Notes under the pieces: model-generated
The model's input: the letters and a program-made list of their open reading frames with translations, nothing else
Told to the model about the DNA's origin: nothing
Databases searched by the model: none
Assembly (NCBI GenBank): GCA_944388825.1
Contig: CALXKG010000090.1
Coordinates: 1-12,401, forward strand
DNA: 12,401 nt
DNA from: an uncultured Clostridia bacterium
GTDB taxonomy: Bacteria; Bacillota; Clostridia; Oscillospirales; Ruminococcaceae
Direction of reading: 5' to 3'
Translations under genes and position numbers: made by a program
In this document: in pieces, positions 11,031-12,401 of the stretch
Layout: each line of letters opens with the position of its first letter
How positions within the stretch are numbered: the first letter of the stretch is position 1

Positions 11031-12401
11031 ATGAAACGAAGCGTAAAGATTCTGGTATCGGCCCTACTGCTGGCGTCGATGGGTTTGACGATGGTACCGG
11101 CGGTGACTCCGGCGGTGACGGAGACCGTTTCGGCCGCCTCTAATGTGTCGCTGGTCGGGCGGTTGGAAAACGGCTTTGAATGGTCGTGGGACGAGAGCAC
11201 CGGCACCGTCACAATCGAAGGGGAAGGCCTCCTCCCGGCCGACCTCTCGCGGATGGTCAGCGTTACCGGCAGCTCCCCCGACACCCTGATTCTCGGGGAC
11301 GGCGTCACCGGCTTCTCGGATAACACGACCGCCCTCTCCCCCGGCACCCTCGTCCTCGGGGCAAAGTTTTCGGACACCGACTTTACCTCGATTAAGCCGA
11401 CCGAAGGCTTTGAAGTTTCGATGCGGAACGGCAACTTCCTTGCCTATGACGGCGGGCTCTATTCAGTGAACGGCCAGACGCTCTACAGTTACGCGGCCGG
11501 GGATAAGAACGTCACCCTCCGCAATGGGACGCGGACGGTCGGCGATTACGCCTTCTATGGCTGTGAAGCTGAATCAATTGTCATTCCCGAGACGGTGACA
11601 GCAATCAGCAGTGACGCTTTCGACAACTTGGCATCTACCGGCGGTATCCCGATTATTCTGCCGACGGATACGATTTCACTTGGATATGCCCCCAATGGCT
11701 TTAGCAGCAATGACCTTGAACCATATAAACTGGTATTCATTTTCAGGCGGGGCGATGAACTGGTCTGCGAAACGACGGATACACGGCAGGATATCGGGCC
11801 GCTTATCGCTGAAGCATGGAATAAAATCGGATGCCGGACGCCGGAAGAAGTATACAGCGGCGAAAGCACAACAGCTTACGGTTTTCGAGATGTGACAGCC
11901 GTAAAACGTAAGGGCAGCACCCAGACCATTTGGCTCAGCACCTTCTTTGTCACACGGAACGGCATTCAGAGCGGCTGGGTATATAACAATGGAAAAGTTT
12001 ATTATATCCAGCTCGAAGAGCATCCACAGTTGATTCAGGCTGAGGGTAAATTTTATTATAACAGCTCCTCTGGCGGAACAAAATCAAAAATCTTTACCTT
12101 CTCGTCTGACGGTTCGCTGATTGACCCGCCGTCTGATATGATGGTTGTGACTACCGATGGGACAAAATCTTCTTATTCCAGCCTGACGGGCGGCGGTTCT
12201 GAACCTGGTTCTGATTCCGGCAGCAGTTCCGGCTCCACATCCGGCTACCGCGGCCTCGTCTACCGGGGCGGCAAGGCCTACATCTACGACGACCGGGGCG
12301 AGATGCTCCATTCCGGCTGGTTCCAGGCGGAAGGGGACTGGTTCTACCTCAATGACTACGGCGCCGGCGTCGTCAAGTGCTGGCGGAACGGCGAGGACGG
12401 C
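11031..12401 (+). CDS. Second BspA-like secreted protein, truncated by the window end
   Basis: 457 codons are present, still open at the right edge. The ATG has AAAGGAG (11015-11021) 9 nt upstream; an overlapping ATG at 11024 is too close to it. Signal peptide 1 to about 36 (MKRSVKILVSALLLAS, ending ETVSAAS). Same architecture as the upstream paralogue: FEWSWDESTGTVTIEGEG (49-66), leucine-rich repeat-like units (about 85-210, including VGDYAFYGCEAESIVIPETV), and a shared middle domain with RTPEEVY (269-275), STFFVTRNGI (303-312), GWVYNNGKVYY (315-325) and PPSDMMVVTT (366-375). A Gly/Ser linker (387-404) leads to wall-binding-type repeats (405 onward: GWFQAEGDWFYLNDYG). The middle, about codons 178-403, is much more AT-rich than the rest. 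The tandem order and shared domains point to a duplication. Confidence 0.88.
   Translation, partial: MKRSVKILVSALLLASMGLTMVPAVTPAVTETVSAASNVSLVGRLENGFEWSWDESTGTVTIEGEGLLPADLSRMVSVTGSSPDTLILGDGVTGFSDNTTALSPGTLVLGAKFSDTDFTSIKPTEGFEVSMRNGNFLAYDGGLYSVNGQTLYSYAAGDKNVTLRNGTRTVGDYAFYGCEAESIVIPETVTAISSDAFDNLASTGGIPIILPTDTISLGYAPNGFSSNDLEPYKLVFIFRRGDELVCETTDTRQDIGPLIAEAWNKIGCRTPEEVYSGESTTAYGFRDVTAVKRKGSTQTIWLSTFFVTRNGIQSGWVYNNGKVYYIQLEEHPQLIQAEGKFYYNSSSGGTKSKIFTFSSDGSLIDPPSDMMVVTTDGTKSSYSSLTGGGSEPGSDSGSSSGSTSGYRGLVYRGGKAYIYDDRGEMLHSGWFQAEGDWFYLNDYGAGVVKCWRNGEDG

Overview
The window looks like chromosomal DNA from a high-GC member of the Clostridia, most plausibly Oscillospiraceae-like. This is an inference from several signs: strong AGGAGG-type ribosome binding sites, TATAAT and extended -10 promoters, U-tract terminators, a hairpin-rich intergenic repeat of a style common in those genomes, BspA-like secreted proteins with aromatic cell-wall-binding-type repeats, and an attenuated ABC-F gene. 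No rRNA, tRNA, CRISPR array or transposase was found.

Layout. 1-161: the 3' part of a plus-strand transcript made of three consecutive hairpins and a strong terminator, probably a structured non-coding RNA cut by the window edge. 180-707 (minus): nitroreductase. 721-1147: a gene-free, hairpin-rich repeat region. 1148-5301 (minus): alanine racemase, type I 3-dehydroquinate dehydratase, a fumarylacetoacetate-hydrolase-family enzyme and a membrane-anchored VanY/M15 peptidase. The hydrolase and aroD form a tight two-gene operon with a clear promoter, while alr and the peptidase have their own promoters. 5302-5930: a gene-free stretch with DnaA-box-like sites, an inverted repeat and a 12-bp direct repeat. 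5931-7224 (minus): a YpsA/DUF1273 SLOG-family protein and a four-helix membrane protein with a very basic tail, each with its own promoter. 7414-9320 (plus): an ABC-F ATPase with a full attenuation leader. 9484-12401 (plus): two tandem paralogous secreted BspA-like proteins, the second cut by the window end.

How it works together. Alanine racemase (D-Ala supply) and the M15 peptidase (D-Ala-ended peptides) both touch peptidoglycan metabolism. AroD belongs to the shikimate pathway, and its translationally coupled hydrolase partner has no obvious place there. The most striking regulatory element is the ABC-F leader at 7414-7680. It combines a consensus promoter, a three-codon upstream ORF (MRK), a perfect 9-bp pairing starting 2 nt after the upstream stop codon, and a competing perfect 11-bp terminator hairpin. 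This is the expected design for ribosome-stalling control of an antibiotic-resistance ABC-F gene. The second BspA-like gene has a sharp internal drop in GC, which suggests a mosaic origin.
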